Positions 47,138 through 57,387 of a stretch of 64,000 nt of DNA are shown here, piece by piece. The DNA is from Saprospirales bacterium GYS_P2D. GTDB taxonomy: Bacteria; Bacteroidota; Bacteroidia; Chitinophagales; Saprospiraceae. Within the stretch, counting starts at the first letter, position 1; each line of letters begins with the position of its first letter. The position numbers and the translations under genes are program-made. The stretch is taken from positions 62,001-126,000 of the forward strand of contig WUUP01000009.1 of NCBI GenBank assembly GCA_009833045.1, in the 5' to 3' direction. The notes beneath the pieces were generated by a model that was not told the DNA's origin, made no database searches, and saw only the letters and a program-made list of their open reading frames with translations.

Positions 47138-48494
47138 ACTCGACATGCTCTTGCTCTGCATACTCTGAGATTTCTTGGACGATATCCGGATGTTGTGAAG
47201 CAATATTATTTTGTTCAGTAGGATCCTGAGTCAAGTCGTAAAGCTCCCATTCTTTGGCATTTACACCGAGCATAGCTTTCCATAGGCCAATTCTGACAGC
47301 CTGCTGATATCCTCCTTCGTAAAACTCCCAATAAAATCTCCTATCATCAGAAAGCTCTGGATTATCATTAAAAAATATCTCCGAGATATCTATACCATCG
47401 ACATCTGGACTCTCAGCCCCACCAACGGAAGCCAGAGTAGGCAGAAAGTCAGCAAAACTCAGCGGGTAGTCGCTCATGCGATCTGAGGAAATCTGTAGTG
47501 GATAGGATATGATCAAGGGCACTCTCAACCCTCCTTCATAGAGGTCTCTTTTTCTTCCTCTCAATGAGCCAGAGCTGTTAAATCTACCTTCCCATCTGCG
47601 TGCAGCACCATTGTCAGAGGTGAAAATGATCATCGTATTATCGAAAATACCGTGCTCTTTGAGAGCTGTGCTAATCAAGCCTACGCTCACGTCAAGTCGC
47701 TCGACCATAGCAGCATAGACTCGCTCTTCATAAGTCCAATCTATACTATCTACATACTTACCGAGATCATCTATTTCGTAGTCATCATGAGGCAAGGTAT
47801 AGGGCAGATAAAGAAAGAAAGGCTCATCATCCATCTGCTCGATGAAGCTGATAGTTTCTTCCATGAATAGATCATGGATATATTGACCATGTCTCTCTTC
47901 ATGATTCGCAGGAAGATCAACTTTTTCTTTGTTTCGCCAGATGTATTCTGGATAGTAGGTGTGAGCACGTCGTTGATTTAAAAATCCATAGAAGTAATCA
48001 AATCCTTGATCATTGGGCAGTCCTGTGGTCCCAGGCTCTCCCAGTCCCCATTTACCAATCATTGCAGTCTGATAACCCTCCTCCGATAATAACTCTGCGA
48101 TGGTTATATCTTCTTTGGCTAATGGGATGCGGCCCTCTCCACCTCCAAGACCTGTGACTCCGCCTTTCCCAAAATTTCCACGGACAGTGGTATGCCCCGT
48201 ATGCAGACCTGTCATCAGGACAGATCGTGAGGGAGCACAAACTGGAGATCCTGCATAGCACTGAGAAAACTGAATCCCAGACTTCGCCAGCGCATCAATA
48301 TGAGGCGTCTGGATGACTTTCTGACCATAGCATCCCACATCTGCATACCCGAGATCATCTGCCATGATAAAAATGATATTCGGTTTGATAGCCGGCTCCT
48401 CTTTAGCTATAGCTACCCGACCCTGACAGCTCCAAAAAGAGATACAGAGAAACAGCGCAAATAGCGGAAGATATGCTTTGAGTAATTGTATCAC
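47115..48494 (-). CDS. Arylsulfatase (family S1), exported
   Basis: 459 residues with an N-terminal signal peptide and a Cys at about 23 (FWSCQG, probable lipobox). The active site AGSPVCAPSRSVLMTG again has its Cys at residue 86. NIIFIMADDLGYADVGCYG gives the calcium ligands, GKWGLGEPG the Lys, and IIFTSDNGAARRWEG the later ones. The gene is the last of the rhamnose operon, overlapping the permease gene by 4 bp (48491-48494), so desulfation is regulated together with rhamnose use. It probably acts on rhamnose-sulfate, by context only. Confidence 0.92.
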   Translation of the reverse strand: MIQLLKAYLPLFALFLCISFWSCQGRVAIAKEEPAIKPNIIFIMADDLGYADVGCYGQKVIQTPHIDALAKSGIQFSQCYAGSPVCAPSRSVLMTGLHTGHTTVRGNFGKGGVTGLGGGEGRIPLAKEDITIAELLSEEGYQTAMIGKWGLGEPGTTGLPNDQGFDYFYGFLNQRRAHTYYPEYIWRNKEKVDLPANHEERHGQYIHDLFMEETISFIEQMDDEPFFLYLPYTLPHDDYEIDDLGKYVDSIDWTYEERVYAAMVERLDVSVGLISTALKEHGIFDNTMIIFTSDNGAARRWEGRFNSSGSLRGRKRDLYEGGLRVPLIISYPLQISSDRMSDYPLSFADFLPTLASVGGAESPDVDGIDISEIFFNDNPELSDDRRFYWEFYEGGYQQAVRIGLWKAMLGVNAKEWELYDLTQDPTEQNNIASQHPDIVQEISEYAEQEHVESPYYSTE

Positions 48495-49891
48495 TTAGAC
48501 TGTAGCTGCCGGCTGAGCAATAAGAATAGCACTCCACAGCTCAGCCATGCCGGCAATGTCAAGAAAGATAAAAAGATCCCCTGACTGACTGATAGCAGGT
48601 AAAATCCACCCGAACTAATCAGCCAAGCCAAGAGTACAGCCATATTGAAATTAACTCCTCGCTGCTCAGCATAGTCCTTGATCACACCCCACCGTTCAGC
48701 AAAGAAATGCTGAAAGACGATCACAGCTCCCATAGGTGCCAAGATGAATCCATATAAAGCTACGAAGTCGAGTAGTTTCATCGCAAAGGCGGGAAACATC
48801 CCTGCTATCGTAGCAACTGTACCGGCTAAGATCGTTACCCAAAAAGTATTAGCTTTTGGTATGATCGCCTGAAAGGCTAATCCCGCCCTATATATCGTAG
48901 GGTTAGCAGTGGTCCAGCCAGCGATGATCACTGCGATGATACCAAATACGCCGATAGCATTGTACGCTAATGGTCCCGGCGCCACAGATGGTGCCGTACC
49001 TCCTGCGAGCAATTGCTGTGCCTCGGGTGACTGCAAATACACAGCATAAAGCAGAGCTGCAGCGATCCAAGCCATATAGTGCCCGATGTACAGGCCTGCT
49101 GCGGTAGTCCAACCCACAGAGGGCTTATCAGCATAGCGGAGTACGCTGAGGTCGGACATCCCGATATGCATAGCTGCATTGCAAAACCAAGACCATATCA
49201 TGACATGCCAAAAAGTATATTTTATCTGTCCTGGAAAGGGCTCACTACCCTCGCCCCATATATTCCAAAAATCACTCACACTACCTACTCCGAGCTGTCC
49301 CATCGCTACTATCCCAGCTATCAAAAAAGCAAGCACTATGAATGGAGACATTACATTAGCAGCTTTCGCTACAGTATCATAGCCTCGAGCAGCGATGATA
49401 GAGATGACGGCGCCAATAGCTATTACGATGATCACAAATAATCCACTATTGGGCATCGTATCCGTCAGCTTAGGCATCTCCATATCAAATGGAATCCCCA
49501 CCGCTGTGGCTGACACTGTGATCATCGCTCCTGCCAAAAAGCAGAACAAGATCCCATTTGCCAGATTGTAAAATGTCACTAAGCGCTTACCACAGATTTT
49601 TTCAAGCTGATAGTAGAGCGTGAGTCTATATTTCACCGCTATCTCCGCTGTCAAAAATCGCCAACTCAACACGGCCAAAAGATTACCCAAGAGAAGGCCG
49701 ACAATGAGGTCAAAGGCACTCACTCCTGTCGTCAAAAATAAGGGCCCGATCACAAACTCGGTACCTGCGGCATGCTCTCCGGCATACATCCCAAGGAAGC
49801 TTTTCCAGTCTTTCAGCTTACTGGTTGGGACAGGTTGGCGCTCATATTCTTCATTTTGTGAGCTTTGGTTTTCTATAGTGTAGTCAGACAT
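48491..49891 (-). CDS. NCS1-like permease, candidate rhamnose transporter
   Basis: 466 residues with about 12 membrane helices. The layout resembles the purine-cytosine permease (NCS1) family: an N-terminal WKSFLGMYAGEHAAGTEFVIGPLFLTTG region and a repeated five-helix inverted plan. It lies inside the rhamnose operon, 29 nt after lldD and overlapping the sulfatase gene, and no other transporter is present in the cluster. Nucleobase transport would make no sense here, so import of rhamnose or another product is inferred from context. That is a hypothesis; the family call is moderate. Confidence 0.75.
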   Translation of the reverse strand: MSDYTIENQSSQNEEYERQPVPTSKLKDWKSFLGMYAGEHAAGTEFVIGPLFLTTGVSAFDLIVGLLLGNLLAVLSWRFLTAEIAVKYRLTLYYQLEKICGKRLVTFYNLANGILFCFLAGAMITVSATAVGIPFDMEMPKLTDTMPNSGLFVIIVIAIGAVISIIAARGYDTVAKAANVMSPFIVLAFLIAGIVAMGQLGVGSVSDFWNIWGEGSEPFPGQIKYTFWHVMIWSWFCNAAMHIGMSDLSVLRYADKPSVGWTTAAGLYIGHYMAWIAAALLYAVYLQSPEAQQLLAGGTAPSVAPGPLAYNAIGVFGIIAVIIAGWTTANPTIYRAGLAFQAIIPKANTFWVTILAGTVATIAGMFPAFAMKLLDFVALYGFILAPMGAVIVFQHFFAERWGVIKDYAEQRGVNFNMAVLLAWLISSGGFYLLSVSQGIFLSFLTLPAWLSCGVLFLLLSRQLQSK

Positions 49892-49920
49892 AGCGATAGA
49901 TAGTTTTATTGTTCAGTTAT

Positions 49921-51069
49921 TTAAATGAGGTGCTTGGGGAGGTCAGTCACTCGCTCACAGCAGAGCTGTTCCATGACTTGTTGAAACTGCCTCTTCAGTA
50001 CAGATATAGTATGATCACCTCCTGAGCTACCGAGTGCAGATACTCCATACATGAATGATCTACCTAAGAAGGTAAACTCTGCCCCTGATGCTATAGATGC
50101 GGCTATATCGGGTCCATTTCTGATTCCACTATCCATCATGATTTTGATCTGCCCTTTGTACTTTTCAGCTATACGAGATACAGGCTTGATGGTTGACTCG
50201 CCATAGTCGAGCTGACGGCCACCATGATTGGACACGATGATGCCGTCGAGTCCCAGTTTGATACACTTCTCAGCATCTTCTTCGGTGGCCACGCCTTTCA
50301 TCACGAGGTTCCCTTTCCATTTATCACGGAGGATTTTTACTTTTTCTTCACTGAGTCGCCCTGAGAAAGTCATATTCATGAATAATCCCAAATGTCTCAG
50401 GCTCAATCCTTTAGGAATGTAGGGCTTCACTGTCTTAAACTCTGGCTGTCCAGCTATCAGCGTACTCAGCGCCCAGTATGGATGTGTAGCGATCTGAAAG
50501 ATATTACTCAGTGTCATCTTGGGCGGGATCGACAGCCCATTCTTGATTTCTTTGGCTCTATAACCAAATGATGGCACATCTGATAGGATGACTAAAGTCT
50601 CATATCCAGCCTCCTCAAGACGTCTCAAGATATCATCTCGGAGCTCATCCTCGACAGGATGATATAGCTGAAACCAAGCCCGACCATGTGTGATATCGGC
50701 GATCGTCTCCAGACTCGCAGTACCTACTGTACTGAGTATATATGGGATATTATGATCATAGGCGGCTTTCGCCAAAATCTCAGAGGCTCGAGGCCACATC
50801 AGTCCCTGCAGACCGATCGGAGAGACCCCAAATGGAGCGTCGTAAGTATGACCAAATAACTCCGCCTGAGTACTGATCTCATCATAGTCACGGAGATAAT
50901 ATGGCCGAAGCTGTACCTCTCGTATCTCTGCTGTATTTCGCTTAAGATTGACTCCTTCATTGCAGCCTCCATCGAGGTACTCAAAAGCGAATTTTGGTAT
51001 ACGCTGCATTGCTCGCTCTCGGAGGAAGCTGATATCTGGATATTTGGGATTTATATTGATTTCTGCCAT
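49921..51069 (-). CDS. lldD: FMN-dependent L-lactate dehydrogenase
   Basis: 382 residues. Oxidises L-lactate to pyruvate and passes electrons to the respiratory chain. FMN alpha-hydroxyacid dehydrogenase marks: FEYLDGGCNEG, PFGVSPIGLQGLMWP, the FMN Lys258 in LVMKGV, catalytic His282 in VSNHGGRQLDYG, and DSGIRNGPDIAASIASGAEFTFLGR. It lies between the kinase and permease genes. It completes rhamnose breakdown, since lactaldehyde from the aldolase fusion is oxidised to lactate, its likely substrate. Other short hydroxyacids are possible. Confidence 0.9.
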   Translation of the reverse strand: MAEININPKYPDISFLRERAMQRIPKFAFEYLDGGCNEGVNLKRNTAEIREVQLRPYYLRDYDEISTQAELFGHTYDAPFGVSPIGLQGLMWPRASEILAKAAYDHNIPYILSTVGTASLETIADITHGRAWFQLYHPVEDELRDDILRRLEEAGYETLVILSDVPSFGYRAKEIKNGLSIPPKMTLSNIFQIATHPYWALSTLIAGQPEFKTVKPYIPKGLSLRHLGLFMNMTFSGRLSEEKVKILRDKWKGNLVMKGVATEEDAEKCIKLGLDGIIVSNHGGRQLDYGESTIKPVSRIAEKYKGQIKIMMDSGIRNGPDIAASIASGAEFTFLGRSFMYGVSALGSSGGDHTISVLKRQFQQVMEQLCCERVTDLPKHLI

Positions 51070-51082
51070 TTCTTTCTTGTTA

Positions 51083-52429
51083 TTAGACTTGATCTCGGGA
51101 GTTTACTGTTGTCTTGTTTTCTACAGGCATATTCACCACCATAGCAGCCCCGAGTGCGGACCCTATCGGAGACTGAGAGACATAAATCTTAGCTGTTGGA
51201 TATCGCATTTTCATCATCTCTACGAAAACCTCATTATCCGCAAATCCCCCATCGATGAAAATGATCGGTGGTACTTCCCCAGCTATTGCTAAAGAGATGC
51301 TCTTTTCTTGCTCTGCCATGAGATCCCATATCAGCTGATGATATGCGTAGATATAATCAGGAAAAATACTCAAGTCAGCTCCATATTCTTCTGTCTCGTG
51401 ATGGACAAAATACTTAAACTTAAAATGGTGAACTCCTCGCTTCTGTAGCTGATTATAGATCCCTTTATCAAATGCGATGGACCTGTGATGATCTCTTCCC
51501 AGCTGATAGTGAAGATTGAGTTTTTCTACTTGAATCTTATACTCTTCCCCTAAAAATAGTCGAGAGGCACGTACGGCATCACCATTGATGCTCATATAGT
51601 TAAGACAGTCCTGCTGGATTTCTTCATCAGACAGCAGGTCTTGATTATTAGGATCGAGCACTATGCTCCAGGTACCTGTAGATATCAAGATGAACTCTCC
51701 TGAAGCTCTGTCAAAATATGGTAGCAATGCAGCGGAACTATCATGTATCCCTACACCTATCTGCACATTACGTCCAGCGATCTGAGTCGCTACGCTGTGA
51801 GTAGATGGCACTATAGGCGCTAATAGCTGATCTATACCTTCTTCATGAACCCATGAATGATACTGTCCACTATCAAAGTCCCAAAGCATGGTGTGGCAGC
51901 CTATGCTGGTATAGTCGGAATATTGCTCTACAGTCAATAGGTAGCTCAGGTACTGCGGTAGATGTAGCGCATGTGTGACACGAGCGTATAGCTCTGGACG
52001 CATATGCTTGAGCCAATAGATCTGCAGACCACTATTGAGCATATCAAGCGCAGGAGATGCGGTCTCTCTCGAGAGCTGTCCTACCGCTCCATATCTCTGA
52101 TAAAACTGCTGCCGCAACTCATCAGGCATAGGCTTCAGATAGTTATACAAAGGTCCGACCCGCTGACCATCAGCGTCAATATAGACAAAGCTCGCTCCAT
52201 AGGTGGAAAAATTGATATGTGTGATATCACGGTCTGGATCTGAGCAATACTTATGACTGGTCGATATGATCCACTCACTCAGTGCATCTATATCATCACA
52301 TGGCACTCCATCTTCATCAGTGATCTCGTCAAAAGCAACATACTCCTGATCGATGACCTGATAGTCATGACTGAAGACAAAGACCTTTTTATTAGTCTTA
52401 CCAATATCAAATATGAGCGACTCTGACAT
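51083..52429 (-). CDS. FGGY-family carbohydrate kinase, probable rhamnulokinase
   Basis: 448 residues. ATP-dependent sugar kinase of the acetate/sugar kinase fold. The N-terminal phosphate motif LIFDIGKTNKKVFVF is at 4-18, GVGIHDSSAALLPYF near 224 holds the catalytic Asp, ISTGTWSIVLD is the adenosine-phosphate region, and FIDGGFADNEVFVEMM comes near the end. Gene order after an isomerase and before lldD, with an aldolase in the same operon, points to L-rhamnulose as substrate. L-fuculose is the main alternative. Confidence 0.88.
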   Translation of the reverse strand: MSESLIFDIGKTNKKVFVFSHDYQVIDQEYVAFDEITDEDGVPCDDIDALSEWIISTSHKYCSDPDRDITHINFSTYGASFVYIDADGQRVGPLYNYLKPMPDELRQQFYQRYGAVGQLSRETASPALDMLNSGLQIYWLKHMRPELYARVTHALHLPQYLSYLLTVEQYSDYTSIGCHTMLWDFDSGQYHSWVHEEGIDQLLAPIVPSTHSVATQIAGRNVQIGVGIHDSSAALLPYFDRASGEFILISTGTWSIVLDPNNQDLLSDEEIQQDCLNYMSINGDAVRASRLFLGEEYKIQVEKLNLHYQLGRDHHRSIAFDKGIYNQLQKRGVHHFKFKYFVHHETEEYGADLSIFPDYIYAYHQLIWDLMAEQEKSISLAIAGEVPPIIFIDGGFADNEVFVEMMKMRYPTAKIYVSQSPIGSALGAAMVVNMPVENKTTVNSRDQV

Positions 52430-52441
52430 CTGTATCTGATA

Positions 52442-53725
52442 TTATAATCCTGTAGCTGTCACATGCAGACCTCGTGTATCAATGAGCTGATCACGCAGTC
52501 GCATAGATCTATAGGCTGCGACCGGATCTATAGCAGCACCAGCCCGTAGTCTTGACTCAGCTACTATCGCCCTCACATCAGTACGATAGGCCTGCTGCAA
52601 GATATCTTGACAGGCAGCCACATTGCTCGCCTCTTGAGCCTGCTCCAGCGCTACACGATCTATCAGTAGCGCCTGCGCATAGGCGACTAATATCGCATCA
52701 AGACTCTGCATCAAGTCCTCTAATGGGTCTTTGAGATTGTGACTGGCATCTATCATCCAAGCCAATGGAGGATTGTCAGCGACATTATTCTCCATACCAT
52801 AGACTAATTCATTGAATATCAAGAAAAGCTGGTAGGGCTTGATACTACCTACTGTCAGATCGTCGTCACCATATTTACTGTCATTAAAATGAAACCCACC
52901 TAATCTACCCTTGGTCATCAGGATGGCTACGATCTGCTCAATATTAGTATTAGGCAGGTGATGCCCGAGGTCTACCAGCGTATGCGCTCGAGGTCCACAC
53001 TCCTGAGCAAATGCTAATGAAGTACCCCAATCAGGGATGACCATAGAGTAAAAGTTGGGCTCATAAGGTTTATACTCTATATAGAGCTTCCAGTCATCTG
53101 GCATGGCATTATAAATCTCTTTGAGCGAAGACTGCGTATGCTGATGTGCCTTACGGAAGTTATGTTGACCCGGAAAAGAGGTCCCATCTGCCAACCATAC
53201 TGTGAGTGACTTGGAGCCCAATGCTTCGCCGTACTCCACCACCTGTATGTTGTGATCGATGGCTTGACGTCGCACCTTCGCATCTACATGGCAGAGAGAG
53301 CCATACTTATAGCTGTATTCTTGATCAGATTGATCTTGAAAAGTATTTGAATTGACCGCATCAAATACAAGACCTCGATCTGCTGCACGCTCTCTGATAG
53401 CTGCTGCATCTGATGGTATATCCCAAGGGATGTGTAGAGAGATCGCTCCAGCTGTATGTGTCAAGGCATGTATCAATCCGACATCATCGATTTTCTCCTC
53501 GAGAGTAGAAGGCTCCCCACCAAAAGAAAAACGTCCAAACCTTGTCCCTCCAGCACCTAAAGCCCAGCTCGGCACCGCTACCTGAAAATCCGATAGCGTC
53601 TGTACTATAGCATCTACATCTATCGATCGATCACTCAGCTCTGACGAGATGAAATCAAATCGATTTTTATGCTTGATGATATGCTTTTGATTGAATTCTT
53701 GTATGTTTTGTTGTGCTATTTTCAT
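52442..53725 (-). CDS. rhaI: L-rhamnose isomerase (RhaI type)
   Basis: 427 residues, a metal-dependent TIM-barrel isomerase turning L-rhamnose into L-rhamnulose. Pattern like the Pseudomonas stutzeri/rhizobial type rather than E. coli RhaA: ALGAGGTRFGRFSFGGEPSTLEEKIDD, HIPWDIPSDAAAIRERAADRGLVFDAVNSNTFQD, IEYKPYEPNFY, VDLGHHLPNTNIEQIVA and GGFHFNDSKYGDDDL (metal-site Glu, Asp and His). 12 nt before the kinase gene and 3 nt after the rhamnosidase gene. Identity is strong because of both motifs and context. Confidence 0.9.
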   Translation of the reverse strand: MKIAQQNIQEFNQKHIIKHKNRFDFISSELSDRSIDVDAIVQTLSDFQVAVPSWALGAGGTRFGRFSFGGEPSTLEEKIDDVGLIHALTHTAGAISLHIPWDIPSDAAAIRERAADRGLVFDAVNSNTFQDQSDQEYSYKYGSLCHVDAKVRRQAIDHNIQVVEYGEALGSKSLTVWLADGTSFPGQHNFRKAHQHTQSSLKEIYNAMPDDWKLYIEYKPYEPNFYSMVIPDWGTSLAFAQECGPRAHTLVDLGHHLPNTNIEQIVAILMTKGRLGGFHFNDSKYGDDDLTVGSIKPYQLFLIFNELVYGMENNVADNPPLAWMIDASHNLKDPLEDLMQSLDAILVAYAQALLIDRVALEQAQEASNVAACQDILQQAYRTDVRAIVAESRLRAGAAIDPVAAYRSMRLRDQLIDTRGLHVTATGL

Positions 53726-53728
53726 TGA

Positions 53729-56700
53729 CTATTTTTCTACAGTGATTTGATACTGCCCAGACTGGATATTCATGATTTCTACTTCACCAGACCTGCCGAT
53801 ATAGCTTACCCCTTTGGCTTTTTTTACTTTTTTCCCATTGATTCGGATATCCTTGCTCTCAGTGGCGATCAGCTGGAGCGTAGCAGTGGTATTTGCTGGT
53901 ACGGTGATCTCATATCGATCTACAACTGTACGAGTGTCCCAGCTACTCGATATTCGCCCGTACATGGAGTCATAGTATCCTGTGGCGTAGCTCATCTTAC
54001 CAGTGGGATCTGGTACTGGAGCCAGTACAAATTGCTTAAATCCAGGATGCTCCTCATCTCTTTGGATACCCAATGAATAATTGTACATCCAAGAAGCGAC
54101 AGCACCGAAGGCATAATGGTTAAAAGAATTCATGCTGTTATTGCCCCCAAAACCATTTTCAATGGTATATGAATTAAGTCGCTCCCAGATAGAGGTAGCG
54201 CCATTCTTGACAGGATAAAGCCATGATGGATAGGTCTCCTGCTGTAGCAGTCGATAGGCTGTCTCATGAGCGCCATGCTCAGAGAGTGCATCTCCTATGC
54301 TCGCTGTACCGATGAATCCTGTCATCAGCGAATATGCTGGACGCTTGATTCCCTGATCGTCCTTTTTTTCATTTTGGATGCTATTGACAAGATGCTGCGT
54401 GATTACTCCTTCTTGTGATTCACTGATCGCACCGAGCGCTAAGGGGACAGCATAAGACGCCTGAGTCCCTATCACATCTCCTCGACTTGGGCCCTGCGAT
54501 GCAGGTGGGCCAAATATCGGTAGTGCTACACCTGAGTGAATACTCTCTCCTGTCTGCTCATCAAAGTAGTATTCATTGAAGTCTGCTTTATGTTTTTCAT
54601 ACAGTCTCAAATACTTTTCATGATCATCTTGATTGCCCAAATAAAGAGCGGATTTGCACAAAATCTCAAGATCATAGATCAGGTATGCCTTCCAAAGTTG
54701 AGAGTTGTCATTCTGTGCATTTTCCGAGCTGAGCCAATCTCCCAATGGCCCCTCCTTCAGAATACCGTTCTTATCAATTTTAGAGATTAAGAAGTCCACA
54801 TATTTTCGCATAGCAGGATAGTGCTCCCTCAGTAGATTGATATCTCCATACTGCTGATAAGCCTGCCATGGTACTGTCAGGCCTGCACTGCCCCATAGTG
54901 TCCCTCCAAAACCATTGCCTACAGGCGCTACATCAGAAAATCGTCCTGCCTCACTCTGCATATCTCGCATAGCTATAGTATGCCTGTACAAGAATGGATT
55001 CATATTAGCCAACCAAGTCGAAGCCTTAGCGAAGACGCTGATATCGCCATTCCATCCCATACGCTCATTGCGCTGTGGGCAGTCGGTCGGTATGGATAGA
55101 AAATTCCCCTTCAGCGACCATGTTATGTTTTCCCATAGTTTATTCACTAATTCATTAGAGCACTCATAGCTCGAGGCTAAGCCCTTCACCGAACTAATAA
55201 CTAATCCTCTGACATCTTCAATGGGTAGCGCCGCATCTATGCCAGTGATCTCCAGATACCGATATCCATGAAAAGTAAAGCTCGGTGAGATTAGATCATT
55301 GGCGCCTTTAGCTATATATAGATCTTGGGCCAATGCAGCCCTAATATTCTCTAACATGATCATACCCACATTTGCCCCATATTCTGGCAAGTCAGGATAC
55401 AATACCTCAGCATATCGGAGTCGTATCTGATCCCCCTCATCTACATCCATGAGCGGTATCGATGGTACTCCGACCATATTTTGACCCATATCATAGACAA
55501 AGACTCTAGGTCTCACCTCGCTGACACTGATGGCTGTCAGCGTGTCTACTACCTGTACATTGCCTCCTATCTGTCCTATCAAGCTGAAATCATCATAATC
55601 CAATGACATCGGAAGGCCTAAAAAATTAGTATAAAAATCAGTGATCGAAGTACCCTCCAGACCCACGGAGACAGCAGTAGACCAACTTGAGTCATCATAT
55701 GACGATGTAGACCAGCCATCTATACTCTCTTCAGCGCCAGCATCATAGACCTCGCCCTGAAAGAAACTGCCGACTTTGATCGGGCCATCATTATAGAATT
55801 TCCAACTTTCTGGCTGAGTACTGACGATGTCCTGTGTACCGTCCTCATAGTCAATGACCAACTGAGCTAATAGCGACTGTCGATCTCCAAAAAAATTCCA
55901 ATGTTCTCCTTTGAAAGTAGCATTTCCACTCCACCAACCTTCGCCGAGCATCGCTCCCCAAGCATTTTTACCTTTTTTGATCAGATCAGTCACGTCATAG
56001 GTCTGATACATGTGGGTCTTGTTATATTGAGTCAGTCCTGGATTGAAGTAATCCACTCCTACTCTGTAACCGTTCAGATAGAGCTCATAGATACCTCGAG
56101 CTGTCGCATAGATACGAGCCTTTTTTATTTCTTTGTTTTGACTGACGTCGAATGTATTCCTGAGCATAGGCACCCCATTCTTAGAGGGATCTCTGGTGAT
56201 TATTTTGCCCGAGCTACCACCTGAGACTATATATGCACCATCTACGATCTCCACATCATCAGAAAAGATACTTTCCTCCTCTGGATGCTTCTCAGAGAAG
56301 ATGACATTACCAGGTTTACGATAGTTTTTCACCTCGAGTGCTGAAAAAGCAGCAGTCTGCCCTGCACCCATCATATATCCTATCTCTGACAGCATAGGAT
56401 AACTGATAAAATCACCACCACGACCACTTGGATTGAGATTAGTTCCTTTAGCACCAAAACCTGCTCCGTCATCCAGTGTAGTGACTTTATGTTTTGACTC
56501 ATGCCCCCCGACATATATTTCGGTTGATCCAAATACACTTTCTATGACGATTTGATGCGCAGCGTGAGCATTTTCACTATCGATGATAGACTGAGCAATA
56601 TCGTAAGATCTATATGGCATATCTGCCTGATCAGTCGGAGTATATCCCACTCTATATACATGTATCTGGGCTACACCTCCTCTATCTAATCCCCTGATAT

Positions 56701-57334
56701 CCAGCTCTATAGCTACATAGGATTCATCCTGAGCATTAGCCACATTGAGAATATTGAGATTGGGGTCCATGAGGCGATCATCATTAGCTCCATAGACTAT
56801 CGCCGCCCGATCACTCCCCTCAGCTATACTCAGCTCATATGACAGTGCGAATACTGATAGATAATCTGAATACAATACCATATCATCATCTGATCCTCCG
56901 ATCCACTGCGCCCCATGCCAGGGGGTATAACTACTATCCATCAGCCCGGTCTCAAACCAAGACTCATTCTGTAGTTTTTTACCCTCATTAGTCTCAATAG
57001 TCACTCGCCAGTGATATTTCATAGTCGGCTGTAGAGCCTCTCCTCTGTATGGTATAGCAAGTGATCTATCCGAGTCGACCCATCCAGAAGACCAGACTAC
57101 TTGGCCCAGCTCGGAGGTCACTTCGATCTGATATCGCTCTTGATATAGTCCTATGTTATGATCGGGGTCCTCAATTCTCCAGCTAAATAATATCTCCTCT
57201 GCATCAGTGCCGAGTAGCTCTGTCTGATAGTTAGCTTGTAGATCGACTATACGCTGCTGAGCATATAGGCTCACTACGCAGCCCCACAAAAGGCTGATTA
57301 TCAAGCATTTTAAAGAATAGATAGATAGTCCCAT
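53729..57334 (-). CDS. GH78 alpha-L-rhamnosidase, exported
   Basis: 1201 residues with a signal peptide (IISLLWGCVVSLYAQ). Layout of the larger Bacteroidota GH78 enzymes: N-terminal Ig-like domain (FSWRIEDPDHNIGLYQERYQI), inserted beta-sandwich, Bac_rhamnosid N-domain near 420 (ARGIYELYLNGYRVGVDYFNPGLTQYNK), then the (alpha/alpha)6 catalytic barrel with IPTDCPQRNERMGWNGDISVFAKAS near 780 and GDWLSSENAQ, and a C-terminal beta domain (YEITVPANTTATLQL). It releases L-rhamnose from glycans in the periplasm. 3 nt before rhaI. Confidence 0.92.
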   Translation of the reverse strand: MGLSIYSLKCLIISLLWGCVVSLYAQQRIVDLQANYQTELLGTDAEEILFSWRIEDPDHNIGLYQERYQIEVTSELGQVVWSSGWVDSDRSLAIPYRGEALQPTMKYHWRVTIETNEGKKLQNESWFETGLMDSSYTPWHGAQWIGGSDDDMVLYSDYLSVFALSYELSIAEGSDRAAIVYGANDDRLMDPNLNILNVANAQDESYVAIELDIRGLDRGGVAQIHVYRVGYTPTDQADMPYRSYDIAQSIIDSENAHAAHQIVIESVFGSTEIYVGGHESKHKVTTLDDGAGFGAKGTNLNPSGRGGDFISYPMLSEIGYMMGAGQTAAFSALEVKNYRKPGNVIFSEKHPEEESIFSDDVEIVDGAYIVSGGSSGKIITRDPSKNGVPMLRNTFDVSQNKEIKKARIYATARGIYELYLNGYRVGVDYFNPGLTQYNKTHMYQTYDVTDLIKKGKNAWGAMLGEGWWSGNATFKGEHWNFFGDRQSLLAQLVIDYEDGTQDIVSTQPESWKFYNDGPIKVGSFFQGEVYDAGAEESIDGWSTSSYDDSSWSTAVSVGLEGTSITDFYTNFLGLPMSLDYDDFSLIGQIGGNVQVVDTLTAISVSEVRPRVFVYDMGQNMVGVPSIPLMDVDEGDQIRLRYAEVLYPDLPEYGANVGMIMLENIRAALAQDLYIAKGANDLISPSFTFHGYRYLEITGIDAALPIEDVRGLVISSVKGLASSYECSNELVNKLWENITWSLKGNFLSIPTDCPQRNERMGWNGDISVFAKASTWLANMNPFLYRHTIAMRDMQSEAGRFSDVAPVGNGFGGTLWGSAGLTVPWQAYQQYGDINLLREHYPAMRKYVDFLISKIDKNGILKEGPLGDWLSSENAQNDNSQLWKAYLIYDLEILCKSALYLGNQDDHEKYLRLYEKHKADFNEYYFDEQTGESIHSGVALPIFGPPASQGPSRGDVIGTQASYAVPLALGAISESQEGVITQHLVNSIQNEKKDDQGIKRPAYSLMTGFIGTASIGDALSEHGAHETAYRLLQQETYPSWLYPVKNGATSIWERLNSYTIENGFGGNNSMNSFNHYAFGAVASWMYNYSLGIQRDEEHPGFKQFVLAPVPDPTGKMSYATGYYDSMYGRISSSWDTRTVVDRYEITVPANTTATLQLIATESKDIRINGKKVKKAKGVSYIGRSGEVEIMNIQSGQYQITVEK

Positions 57335-57387
57335 ACTTCAATATCTCTAAGTCTGAGACCCGATCACAGGCCACAGACTTACATTAC

